In this document: piece after piece, positions 26,813-44,593 of the stretch | Position numbering within the stretch: position 1 is the first letter of the stretch | Layout of the letters: every line of letters begins with the position of its first letter | Translations under genes and position numbers: made by a program | NCBI GenBank assembly: GCA_964035795.1 | Contig: OZ038325.1 | Coordinates: 7,003,607 to 7,067,606, forward strand | Direction: 5' to 3' | Source: Pterobdella sp. o SKG-2022 | Lineage: Eukaryota; Annelida; Clitellata; Hirudinida; Piscicolidae | Length of the DNA stretch: 64,000 nt | Notes under the pieces: model-generated | Told to the model about the DNA's origin: nothing | Database searches by the model: none | Seen by the model: only the letters and a program-made list of their open reading frames with translations

Positions 26813-29800
26813 TTTTTTACTACAAATTTAAACCCAACCCACTTGAATGACAAAAATGAAAGTAGAGATTAATGGAAAGCACTATAGAGATAGATATTAA
26901 GGATAAATATTAAGTGATGGTCGGTGCAGTTTATTGTGGAGAGTTTAATGAAAATATTTCCATTTTACGTGCAGTCTGACTGTGTGTTTGATTGGATAGA
27001 TGGGTTGTTGGATGGATGAATGGATGGATGTATGGGTTGGTGATGAGTGGGTAGATGGATGGATAGATAGATAGATAGATATTCGGAGGAATGGACAAAC
27101 ATTGTTGGACATGCCTAATGGCTTAAGGAAGCATCCGGACCAACAAATTATTTGAGCGCACCTCCATCTTAATCTTTTATTTCATACTCATCCATTCCTC
27201 TATCCCATTTTTAACCATTAAAAGAAATTCGAAATTCTAGAGTTGTGTGATAGTGAAGTATGATTTCAAATTTATGTAGAATTCTACTCTTAATCCTGCT
27301 GGGATTAATATTAATTTTGTGATTTTATGAGTTTTTTATCTTGTTTTCAAGAGTTTTGAATGATGGAAAATAAACAAAAATTTATATTAATTATGAATGA
27401 ATTTTGAATTAAATAGCTATGACAAAACATCAATCAAAATAAAAAAAAAACGAACTATCAAGAAGAAAAAAAAAAAAAATAAAACAAAAAACTTGGAAAT
27501 AAATAATTTAAAAAATCTATCAAGAAATTTTAAAATACCAATTATTAAAAATTGTTCAGTCCATACATCAGACCGTGCTGTGGAAGGGAGTTGATTGTGA
27601 CTTGGCATGACGGACATATTATGTAGCGCTACATATAATATGGCTTGTTATTGCTTTTTGGCGGGGTTTTATTGTTTTTTATTGTTGTGTTTGTTGATGT
27701 TGTTGTTGTTTTATTGAGGTTATTTTTGTTTTGTTGTTCTTAATGTTTTTTTTAGATTATTTGTGTTTTTGTTTTTTGTTATTGTTTTTGTCTTTACTTT
27801 GTTGTTGCATATAATGTTTTGTTTTTGATTTTTTTTGTTTTTTGTTGTTGAATATTTTAAAGGCAGTTTTGTTGGTGTTTTTGGTGTTTGTTGCTGAAGC
27901 GTGTTGAGATGATGTTTTTGATGTTCTTTTGTTTATTTTTTAAAAACGATTTTTGTAGTAAAAAGGCTAACAACTATTTACCTTGTTTGTTAGCTATTTC
28001 AGTATTTTTTGTAGCCAAAATTTTGCAAATATAATAAGAATTTTTTTTTATTATATGGAAAGATTTACCTGAATAACTAAATTAGAGTAGTATAACACAA
28101 CGTGAGAAAAGGAGATGAAAATTTAATTGGAGAATATGAAAAATATTTTTATAAACGATGGCAAACGGAATTATCAAAATTTCCAAAATTATGTTTCACT
28201 TGTATGCCTTGTGACGAAATATTTATTGTAGGTATAACTAGAATTGATAATATTCATTTAAAAAATAACAAAAATTGGAGCATTATTAAAAAAAAGAAAA
28301 ATAAAAAAAAAAATAACCATGAAATAAAAACATAATTGTTAAAATAATTAAGAAAAAAATCATTGTTTCAAATTCTCAGTTTTATGACTTCATCTTAATT
28401 TCACTCTTAATGTCTATTCAAACTTGTAATTCAAGAATAAAAATAACAATGATACTAATGTGGTTATTGCTTTTTTAATTTTTTTTGTTTTTTTAGTTAT
28501 ATTTATGAAGTTATTTTTGCTGTATACACTTTTTATTTATAATTTAATTAATTTTGGTTTTGCTTATATGGTTAGTTTTTTTTATTATTGTTGTTATTAT
28601 TTTTATTTTTATTTTTTTTATTTTTTCTAATAATTGCTTTTTGATCCGGAACAGACTAGCAAGCAATCATAATTCTAGCAAGATCTCTAATCCTACTCAT
28701 ATCATTACTATTATTTTTGCTATTTCTCTTTTAACACTATTTTTATTTTTAATATTTTTTCCATTATTATTATTATTTTTTAAGTTTATAGTTATCATTT
28801 TTTTGTTTTTAAATTATTTCTTATTGTTCATTCTTAATTTAAAAATATTCTTGAATTACCATTTATTTATCAGAATATTTTTGATAATTAACTGTTTAAT
28901 TAATTCATTATCGTTTCTCCTTTTTATATCAATATACCAAAACACAAACTTTCAATCAAACCTCCAGTTCAACACTCTCAATTCCAATATGGCGGACAAT
29001 AAACGAGAAAATAGTTTTAAAATTTAATAAAAAAACTCACACACAAGATCACACGGGGCTGCTGTTAAAATGACAAATGGCCCTTCATTACATGGAATAT
29101 TATATAATTTTTGAAGGATAGACAGATCGATAGATGAATATCTGATAAAAGAATAAATTACGGATGGATGAAATTTATTCAGAACATAAAAACTAAGAGG
29201 CTTGTATCAAATGATGAATTTAATGTTCTAATATCATTGGTGGCGTAGAGTGGTGTGGTGTGGTTGGGTGTGTTGCCTTATGGTGAGATGAGGTGTGGTG
29301 TGTGGCGTAGTGAAGTAAGATAAGTGGACGCATGTAAGGTGTGGTTTGATGGGCTAGTGTTATATTGAATGGTGTGATGTGGTGTAATACTGTAGTTTGA
29401 TCAAAAACAATTCATTATGTCGTGGTTTAAGAATATGGTGGAGTGAGTGTGGTGTAGGGAGGTGTAAGATGCAGAGGTATGGAGATGTGATGTGGAGGTA
29501 CGGTATAATGTAATGTGGTGGGGAAGGTATGATCTGATGATGGAGAATAATTATTACGCGTAGAACTTTTGAGTTGAAAGTCTTATACAAGGCAAGCTCA
29601 ACTTAGAATAATTACATTTAAACGTAAGCTGAATAATAATTATCGTAATAACCCTCCTAATAATAATAAAAAAATAATCTTAACGTCAACAATAAAAAAA
29701 TCATTATAAAAATAATAGGGAAAAAAATTGATAATAAGGATAAAGAAATAATAAAGAACGATGACACACGCTAATGACGAGGTTGTGGTCTTTTGCTGCA

Positions 29801-29854
29801 GGACCAATAGTAATTGCATATAATTTGCTGCAATTATGCTCCCTTATTTCACAG

Positions 29855-29855
<1 letters not shown>
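26633..29855. other. Spacer with short simple repeats
   Basis: It contains (CTA)10 at about 26782-26811, GGAT/GATA units at 27000-27080 and T-rich GTT words (27650-27950). A GTGTGGTG-rich tract lies on the plus strand at about 29235-29530. A plus-strand open frame at 28102-28335 is not recognisable. ATGGCGGAC at 28989 begins a short frame of 12 codons. Confidence 0.5.
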
Positions 29856-30429
<574 letters not shown>

Positions 30430-31613
30430 ATATGGTTTTTTCTGTTGAAATTAAAATACATTAAAATTTGAAAAAACTCAGACAAAACACAGTTAGATAG
30501 CCTTTTTCGGTTGAATAATTGAATTATTTTACTTATTCCGATGTTAATATTTCGTTGGACCTTCTCAATTAGTTAATGCTCTTCAATACAATGATTGTAG
30601 TTTTACTCTGATTGCTCAGATACATTAGCATAAAGAGAGCATGGATGGTAGTGGTGGCCAAATTTAAAGTTTGCATTTAAAATCTTTTCCCTTATTTAAT
30701 GTGGATGTTTTTCTCAGTAAATTTAACTTTGAAATACTTTTGGGCATTTTTTTTGAGGGGTTTTGAATCTGTTTTTTAATAATATTTTTCCATATTTTTT
30801 CAATTTACTTAATAAATTATTTTTTTTTGTCAAGGTTTTTATTCATAAGTAATTTTTTTAAAATTATTGCTTCCTAAAAATATCTCAAGCCTGTCATAAA
30901 TCCGTATTTACTCCAAAAACTGTTTTGAAATATTTCAGGTAGCAGTGATGATGATGATAGCAAGGTATCATTGCAAATATATGAAATTACTCTGCGTCGA
31001 ACAAGATTTGCAAAAATTTAAGCAATTCTCTTCGCGCAATGAGAAGATTTTTGACAGTATAATATGTCATTTTTTTAAAATAAAGGAAAAATAAAAAGTC
31101 AATTTGAAAAATGAACGATGGAAGATAAAGATGGAAACAAGTCCATAAAAAAGCAATCGAGAGAAAAATTAAAAGATAATAAACAATACTGAGAAATTGG
31201 AAAAAACGGGAAAAAATCATAATAAATAAACGCCAAAAACTAACCAAAAAACAAATAACGGAAGGGAAAACTAAAAACTTTTACAGCAATAAAAACTTAA
31301 AGAAGTTGAAAAGTGGAACGAAGTTTAGAATTAAAATATGATGTAACGGTATGCACTACCTTTTAAAAATAAGAATACCACAATCCATTTGGTTTCCATA
31401 TATTTTTATTTATTTTAACTATTATTTTTTTTATCTTTTGCTGATGTGTTTATTTATTTTCCGTTATTTGCTATCATTTACTAAACATACAATAATAGGA
31501 CCATAATCAACCTAGCAATCCTATATGCCTGCATTGCAAAAATTCCTAAGAATAAAAATCTATGTATATATATAACTTTAAATTTATTTAATCTTCTATT
31601 ACTTATATTTATC

Positions 31614-31614
<1 letters not shown>
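30430..31614. other. AT-rich spacer
   Basis: No gene is recognised. An 86-codon minus frame (30987-31247) is Phe/Leu-rich and looks like A+T composition. Confidence 0.5.

Positions 31615-31694
<80 letters not shown>
31615..31694. repeat. (TG)n microsatellite, about 80 bp
   Basis: Uninterrupted TG repeats, followed by GCACGTGTGTGCGC. Confidence 0.95.
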
Positions 31695-31695
<1 letters not shown>

Positions 31696-31930
31696 ACGTG
31701 TGTGCGCAAGACTTTGAAATGGACGTCTTTATTAAATATTGGATTAACATGGCGTGCTGCAAAATTGTGTATTTGTAGAAGAATTTGTCTGTTTGTCTGT
31801 TTGCGTCTGTATTTCTGCTTATGTGTACATGTTTGTGTGTGTGTATTTGTGTATGTTTATCTATGTATGGTTGTCTTTTTATCGTAAAATTTGAAAATAA
31901 TGATGTTTTTAAGAAGGATGAATATTTTTT

Positions 31931-32016
31931 ACAAATTGACTAAATATTTTTCTAACTATTCCAATTCAGTATTACAAATTGACTAAATATTTTTCTAACT
32001 ATTCCAATTCAGTATT
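31931..32016 (+). repeat. Exact 43-bp tandem duplication
   Basis: The 43 bases at 31931-31973, starting ACAAATTGACTAAATA, are repeated without a mismatch at 31974-32016. Confidence 0.97.
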
Positions 32017-34990
32017 CCATAGTAAATAACTATCTGAATTCAAAAACTCTTCCAAATCTCGTGAATCAAATCGTCATCTTAGTGAAAAACTACACAATAA
32101 CACTATCTTTCTATTAAAAAGTTGCAAATTTACAAAAACGGAAATCTCAATTTAATTCCAAAAGTGACTTCAAGACGTTATTCACTCAAGTATCTAACTT
32201 CTAAGGTTAAAATGTATAGTTGCATATAGGGGGAATTTGGTGGAGGAAGGGTGTTTTTGGTGTAAGAATGCTTTCGTGGGTAAATGATGGTTAAAGTAGG
32301 TGATTGGTGATTGGTGTAGGTGATTGGGGTAGATGATTGGTGGTTTTATTGTGAAGTATAATGGTGGTGTAGAAGTTTTCTCAAAGATTCAATGAAAAGT
32401 TCTAGTGGTAGAAAGCTATTGAGGAAATTTCTTTAGATAGATTCACAGTTAGTTATTTTGTGGAATAATGATTATACGATGAGTGTGTTCGGGAGGTTAT
32501 ATAAGTGGTAGAAGAAAGGGGTTCTTGATAAGTTAGTGTGGTGTGGGTATTTTTAATAGGCTGTTAATGAGGGATGAAAAATTTTAGTAGGTTGGTGGGA
32601 AATGGAGGTCTGTGATTGAAAATAGTTTTGTTTATGGTTTCTTTAGTACTGTAGTTGATATTGAGAAACTTCCATGAGTAATTATACGTAAGTTGAAAGG
32701 TAGTCTGTAAAGTTTCTTATTTTGTCTTAATTATGTCCTATTTAATATAAGATATTATTACGGGGTTATTTGTGAAGCATTTTGCTACCATATGATTGGT
32801 TGTTAATTATAGATCTAGAAATTCAACCAATCATATAATTTGATTGAAAAAAGTAGTTTCCGGTTATCACCTTCAATATAATTTTCAAAATTATAAATAA
32901 AAAAAAACCACTCTTAAAAAAATACTTTCAAAACTAAAAAAAATTAAAACTAAAAAAATTAAACTATAATTATTAATTATTCAAAATTATAGGTTATAAA
33001 TAAATTCATAATAATATCCTCAAAACCATAATTTTTGCTGCTTTCATTGACGCCTTCACCCTATCGCTCTCTTCATATCCATCCATTCATCAACTCTCTC
33101 ATTATTGTTTCTTATTGTTTCATTGTTATTATTATTTTTATTATTTTTTTTTATTATTCTTGATATTTTTTTTTCATTTTTTTGTCATTATTTTATTTTA
33201 TTTTCTTATGCTTATTTTATTACTTTTGTTATTCTTTTTATTTCAGTATTATCATTATAAGTTTATTATTTTTTTTTATTTTAGCTTTTTTTGAAACTAT
33301 TTATTGATTTTATTATTTAGTAATAAACACTAACAGTTATAATTTCAGTTTTATTGCTAGTATTTCTACATTTACTTAAAATATTTCATCACTTATTTAT
33401 TTTATACTTTTTGATTTATTCAATTACTTTTAATATCATTAACTTGTCAGTTCACCGTTTCAATTACAATTTTAATTTATAATGACAATTAATAAATTGA
33501 ATGAAAGCTCTGACAACGTGAAGAGAAATAAGATGTGGGAGATAAAAACAGAAAAGGGTACGCAGAAAAATATCGGAAAAAATGTAAACAGATATAAAAT
33601 GATGGACAGATGAATAGAAAAAGAAGAAAAAAAATAGAATGATAAAAGAACAAAATTATAGGCAAAAATACAAAAAAGAACAGAGAAACACTGGTAGAAA
33701 ATAACAGATGAACTGACAAAATAATAAAAAAAAGACAAATAAAAAAAGAAAACAGACAAAGTATTAAAAAAATAAAAAAACAAAAACATTAATAATAATA
33801 ACACGAATAATAAAAATAATAAAAAAGAGTGACATACATTCAATAAGAAAGAGAGAAAGAGGTAGAGGGACCGATAAGTGAGCGTTGAAGAAATGTAAAG
33901 TGGCAGTTAATAATTGCGGTCAACCAAGGAAAGTATTGAATAAGAGAAAATATAAATGAAAAAATGAATGGATGGATGGGTGGGAAAAGAGATGGGGAAA
34001 AAGTAGAAAGATGGGTGGAGAGATGTGGAAGGATGAGTGTTTTAGTTAAGAATGGGGAAAGGTTCAATTGCAAGAATAGGCAGATGAATGGATGGGTGGA
34101 AGATGAGGGTTAAATGAATTGAGAGATGAGAAAGAATGAGTGTTTGAGTAAAAATGGGGAAGAGGTTAGAGTGGAATAATGGATGGATAGATGAATAAGG
34201 GAATAAGAGGAAGATGGAAAGAAAATGGATGACAGTGGAAAGAGTGGTTGAATGAAAAACTTAATATGTGCTTGTTCTTTAGGAAAAAAAGATTGGTGGA
34301 TAGATGGATTATAAATAAATGGACAAATTCATTAAGTAAGCAGCAATAGAGATGGAAACCTTGGTGAGAATGAAAATGTATGAGCAGATACACGAACAGG
34401 TGAATGACCAAATGAATTATGAGCAACTAAATGATGGTTGGTTAGGAATGTAAGACAGGTTAACAATTTGATAGATAAATGAAAAGATGAAGTGAATGAT
34501 CGATAAATGAGTGAAAGACTAAACTGATAGAGTCTCTTTAAGAGATAGATGAAGAATGAAGGGAAAAATAGTTTCTATTAAAAAGTATGGTTGTAAGGAA
34601 TAATTAAAAATGACCTTATTTCATACGAAAATGAGAACGAAGGTAGGATTCTGTATGTATAAAACAAAAAAATTGTAACCATACACACAAGCATACATAC
34701 AAAGCTCACATAGCAAACTAATAACTTCACAAAAACATATAAAAGAGTAAGCAATAAACATTCGCCAAACTACAAACACATATAACCAACACACAACCAC
34801 CACCTTACCCCACAAAACCACCACATTACCACCAAACACCCAACACATTACCACCACATATAAAATCTGCACACATGAGTGATCACGTGAGAAGAAACTG
34901 ACCACGGCATTATGTGTCGCAATTAGGCACACGAATTGGCGCCAAATGAACACGTGACCCGTGTAAGATGAGTTCCTGAGACAATTTCAT
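32017..34990. other. Spacer, no gene recognised
   Basis: It has GGTGATTGG-type words (32270-32360), AT-rich DNA, and purine-rich GGATGGATG/GAAAGA words on the plus strand (33480-34560). The minus-strand frames here are Ser/Phe/His-rich artefacts of that composition. Confidence 0.5.
34870..34980. promoter_or_regulatory. Candidate regulatory island: two CACGTG boxes and an E2F-like palindrome
   Basis: CACGTG occurs at 34884-34889 and 34951-34956. The palindrome TTGGCGCCAA sits at 34936-34945, five bases before the second E-box. This pocket of complex sequence ends just before a 250-bp TG array. The motifs are seen; a regulatory role is inferred and no gene start is evident nearby. Confidence 0.3.
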
Positions 34991-34995
34991 TATCC

Positions 34996-35248
<253 letters not shown>

Positions 35249-35429
35249 TGGGTGGGTGCTGGTTTTTCTGTGTGTATGCGTGTTTGTCTGTATGTGTGTA
35301 TATGTGTTTGACTACAAACGTGGAATAATGTATGAATTGTCGACAATGATAAAACCTAGAAGTGAGTTATGATGGGTGTGTCTGTATCATGCAATCTACA
35401 TCTCTTTTAATTTGCGTTCGTTAAATATT

Positions 35430-35830
35430 TCCCCAATCATCCCCCTATCCATCTGTTCATCCATCCACCAATCCATCCACCAATCCATCCATCCACCAAT
35501 CCATCCACCAATCCATCCATCCATTCATTCATCTATTTATCCATTTACCAATCCATTCATCCACCCATTTATTCATTTCCCAATCCATTCATCCATCCAT
35601 CCATTCATTCGTTTATCCATCCATATGTCAATTCATTCATCTATCCATCCAACTATTCACCTAATAATATCTCGATCTAACCATTCATCTGCTAATGCAC
35701 ATACACCCGCCTCTCATCCACCCATTAACCTTACTTTTCACTCTATCCATTTTTCTATACAGCCATCCATCCATTCATTTTTCCACCTATTCATCCACCC
35801 ATTCATCCATCTCTCAATCCATCTCCCCAT
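35430..35830. repeat. Degenerate (ATCC)n minisatellite-like tract
   Basis: About 400 bases built of CCATCCATCCACCAAT-like words. They give a His/Pro/Ser/Ile-repetitive plus-strand frame, which I regard as non-coding. Confidence 0.8.
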
Positions 35831-37453
35831 AAACACTGCAAACTCACAGATAGACTTTGATTATGAGGGTAAGGATTTAGTGCCCATATGTCCAACTTTT
35901 TCCTACTTCCAGCAGTCAACTAAAATTTCAAAAAATAGTTCAAATCAACACATACTAAATTACGTTCTCAAAGTGACACTTAAACAAAACACATAAAGAT
36001 AACTTTCTAAATAATTTTAATAACACAAATAAATTAAATATATACAAAAAACACATAATATTGCACCCTATAAACACACAAACCAGCACATCAAATTACG
36101 TAAATATACGCTCAAACAAAAACACACATAAACAAATTCAAAACTCAATTGTATATACAAGCTATTTGTTTTGTTCTCATAAACCACTTTTAATAAATCT
36201 ACCCTTTACAACACTATTCCATTGTTTGTCTTTTTGTGTGTCTGTCTCTATGCTAGTGTTAGTATGTGCCTTTGAATGTGTGTGTGTTTCATTTTATGTG
36301 TTTTCACTTTTATTTCTTTCATAAAGTCTGTGTTTTTTTCTTGTATGTATTTTTGTTTGTGTCTTCATTGTCATGTTTCGCTATTTGTATGTGTATCTAA
36401 CCGTGTGTGAAGTTATGGTATGATTTTTGTATCCTTAATTGTATGTTTGTTCAAAAATTTTTTTGCCTTGTTTATTTTTAGACCATTTTGTTGCGCTTGT
36501 ATTTTTAGTTATTTTTTTCTATATGAAGATTATAAATACTTTGCTGCAATTTTTATGATTTACTCTTGAACAAATATCCCTCACTTGTATTTATTTAATT
36601 TTTACTGTGGAATTAATTTATTTTTCCCTAAAAAGCTTCCCATCACCACCATCAAAACTTTTGTATTTTATACAATCGATTGTTTTGATGCAACTCTTTT
36701 TATTGTATACAAAATTCCTCCATGTTTTGGTGAATTGTTTTTGCATTTTAATGTATGAAGAAATTTTTGAATGTGTGAATACAAACTTAGTATATGTTTG
36801 GCTAACAAACCCATAGTATTTGTATGTATATATTTATATTTAAAAGCATTTGTAAACTTTTGCATACAAGAGTGCACAAATATGACTTGGGTAAAATTGT
36901 CGATTCTAAAACTTAATATACCTTCCCATTATATTCCTCAATTAAGTTAGGTCTTCTTTTCACGTACACCAACACACATTCACACGCACTTAAGTTTATG
37001 TTTTTTTTATTTGCTACTTTTTCTATGGCTAGATATAATTTGTTGTCAGAGGTTTTTGTTTAAAATGGGATTTATACTCGCAAAAAAATGTTTTTCTTTC
37101 AGGATTTCGACTTTAGACTTGTGGATGATAAAAGAATCATGAGAACTCACTTACAAAGTGATGTTAACATGGAAGATATAAAAAACAAAGATATACACAA
37201 AAACAAGCACCTAACCAAAAAAACAGACACACACATAAAAGCTCAAATACAAACTCATATTAAGCGGAAAAAAAACAGACATATGCATTTATAAAAACAG
37301 ACATATACACACAGACAAACACACATACACACGCACGTACACACGAAATCATTTCAGAAGCGTCAATAACTTTATCGATTGGAAATGAAGGCGACAAATT
37401 GATGTTTGTGTGCGAGATTTCATAATTGCCCAACACTTCTGTTCATCTGTGTA

Positions 37454-37457
<4 letters not shown>
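35831..37457. other. Spacer with CA- and TGT-rich words
   Basis: No recognisable exon. Cryptic ACACA and TGTGTTTG sequence is mixed with AT-rich DNA. Confidence 0.5.

Positions 37458-37538
<81 letters not shown>
37458..37538. repeat. (TG)n microsatellite, about 80 bp
   Basis: Nearly pure TG repeats, decaying into TATGTGTG at the right edge. Confidence 0.95.
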
Positions 37539-37545
<7 letters not shown>

Positions 37546-38604
37546 TGTTCTTGTACGTGTGTATTAAATACGTATGTTTGGCAAGTTTTTTTCCAAAGCA
37601 GTGAGGTTATGCAAGCTTAAAATATTCCAAATTGACTTTTGCTCAAATTTTTGATGCCGTCCAGATATACAGACGCACATCTATGTAATATGATTCTTTA
37701 AACACATGCACAAGCACACACTGACACACATACATATGCACAGACACATCCATAAGCACATCCATACCCATGCGCTCATACACATTCACACACAAGCAGA
37801 CATACACACAATGGACGAGTGATGGCGATTCAAATTTAATAAATCCTTGTTATTACGCCAACACACTGACCAGGCATGCTTCAAATCACACACACATGCA
37901 CACACACTTTTCACACGCACTTAAGCAAAACATGACGTCAACTAAGACACACTTTCTCACATTCATAACTATTCAGCCGTTAAAAATTTCACGTGCATGT
38001 GTGTATTTTTTGGTTTTAATGTGAGTCGATGTTTACGCGTTTGTTTGTTTACGTGTTTTTCTGTATGGGAGAAGTATGTGAAAAGTTATGCTGAATCTGT
38101 TCAAACATACCGAATGAATGACTAACTTTTCATATGGGTGACACGCAGAAAAATCAGCACACACAAATTCACATAAATTAAACATTAACACACTTCTGAA
38201 GACGCAGGAGAAGAAAAATACAATGGAAAAGACACACATACAAAAAATTTTTTTACAACTACAAAAAGACATAAACGCACATACAACAAAACGTAGACAC
38301 AAATAAGAAAAAATATACTTACACATACAAAAAGAATTAGACAGAAATGAAAAGAGACATAAACACAAATACAACTGACCACCATTGACCACAGCAAAAG
38401 CAGATAAAGAATTAATTTTATCTTGATAAATCCAAATAGAAAATATTAATATTATTTATTAATTTTATCAGTGTGATTTATCGCGCAAGCATTGAACTTA
38501 AGGCACGCACACAACACAATCACACATGCGTAAGAAAATCCAATTAAGAAATCATATGAAGAAATATTAAAAATATATTTCAAATGGAACAAATTCAAGC
38601 GGCT
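37539..38604. other. CA-rich spacer
   Basis: ACACA words and AT-rich filler. Minus-strand frames are Cys/Phe/Val-rich artefacts. Confidence 0.5.
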
Positions 38605-41932
<3,328 letters not shown>

Positions 41933-42389
41933 TATCTGTTTATCTGTCTCTCTATTCAAGCAGTTTAGCGCTTGTATTTGTGAATGTTATTCTTTTCGTC
42001 TAATATTCCTTTTCTCATGAGTGTGCTACTGTTTATGTGTTTTCAAGATCAACAAATTTGTTTTTGTGCCATTTCATCGATATGCGTACATTTTGACCAG
42101 AACATTGCACAGATGAGCAAAAATTAAAAATAAGAATACTTTCGATGATAAACATGTAAGTGAAAAAGTTGATTCAAACTGAATGTCATCAAGTTAGCGT
42201 TAAAAAAATGTGCAAATATTCTTCACGTATTTATAAATAAAATTTTTGGGCTTTGATCATTTAAGAGTGAAGCTGTATTTCAGATTTAGTTTTAATGGTT
42301 TCGGCTGTCTAGATGATTTTGTTCTAATGTTTTTATCTGCTGAAATCTTGCGGTGACACAATGAAGTAAAGAGCTTTTTGGTCACAGAT

Positions 42390-42720
42390 ATGGTGTGCTG
42401 AGATGTGGTGCTTTGTGGTGGTCTAAGAAGAAGGTGTGTTGTGTGGTATGGTTTGAGAAGGGTGGTGGTTTGGTGTGGTATAGAGATGATGATGGTGCGG
42501 TGTTGTATTGTGAAGTGTGGTGTGGTTGGGAGAGGGTGGTGTTCTTGTGTTGTGAAGTGTGGTATAGTATCCATTTTGAGTGGTAAGTGTGGTGAGATGT
42601 TGGGTGGAGCTTTTCATTGTAGTGTGACATTCAGTGAAGTTTGTAGTGTGGTTTGAGGTTTTGTGAAGGGTGTAGGGGTGAAGGTTTTGGGTGGCATAGA
42701 ATGGTATGGTACTTTCGAAA
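42390..42720. repeat. GTGTGGTG-rich cryptic repeat
   Basis: On the plus strand, irregular GTGTGGTG, GGTATGG and GAAGTGTGG words recur for about 330 bases. It resembles the tracts at 1-345 (minus), 29235-29530 (plus), 41115-41320 (plus) and 63700-63942 (minus). Confidence 0.7.
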
Positions 42721-42924
42721 CTATTGGAATACTTTTTTTGAAAATACTTTTTTCACAAACAGAACAAAAATTCAAAATATAATTTATTTCTAATAACTAC
42801 TTTCACGCACAAACAAAAAACAAACACATATGACAAAGTACAAAGACAAAACATATATGACAATTAAATTCATGCCAACTTGCAACAACTGAATGAAACA
42901 TTAAGACACAAAAAGGAAAAAAAA

Positions 42925-44593
<1,669 letters not shown>

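Noticed and set aside
28554..29027. 157-codon hydrophobic plus-strand open frame suggesting a membrane protein
   Set aside because: T-rich DNA automatically yields Phe/Leu/Ile-rich frames; there is no charged-loop pattern, start context or similarity. Only the short ATGGCGGAC segment near 28989 is unusual.
35376..35996. 206-codon His/Pro/Ile-rich open frame
   Set aside because: Built from degenerate CCATCCATC repeats; the non-repeat tail has no recognisable domain.
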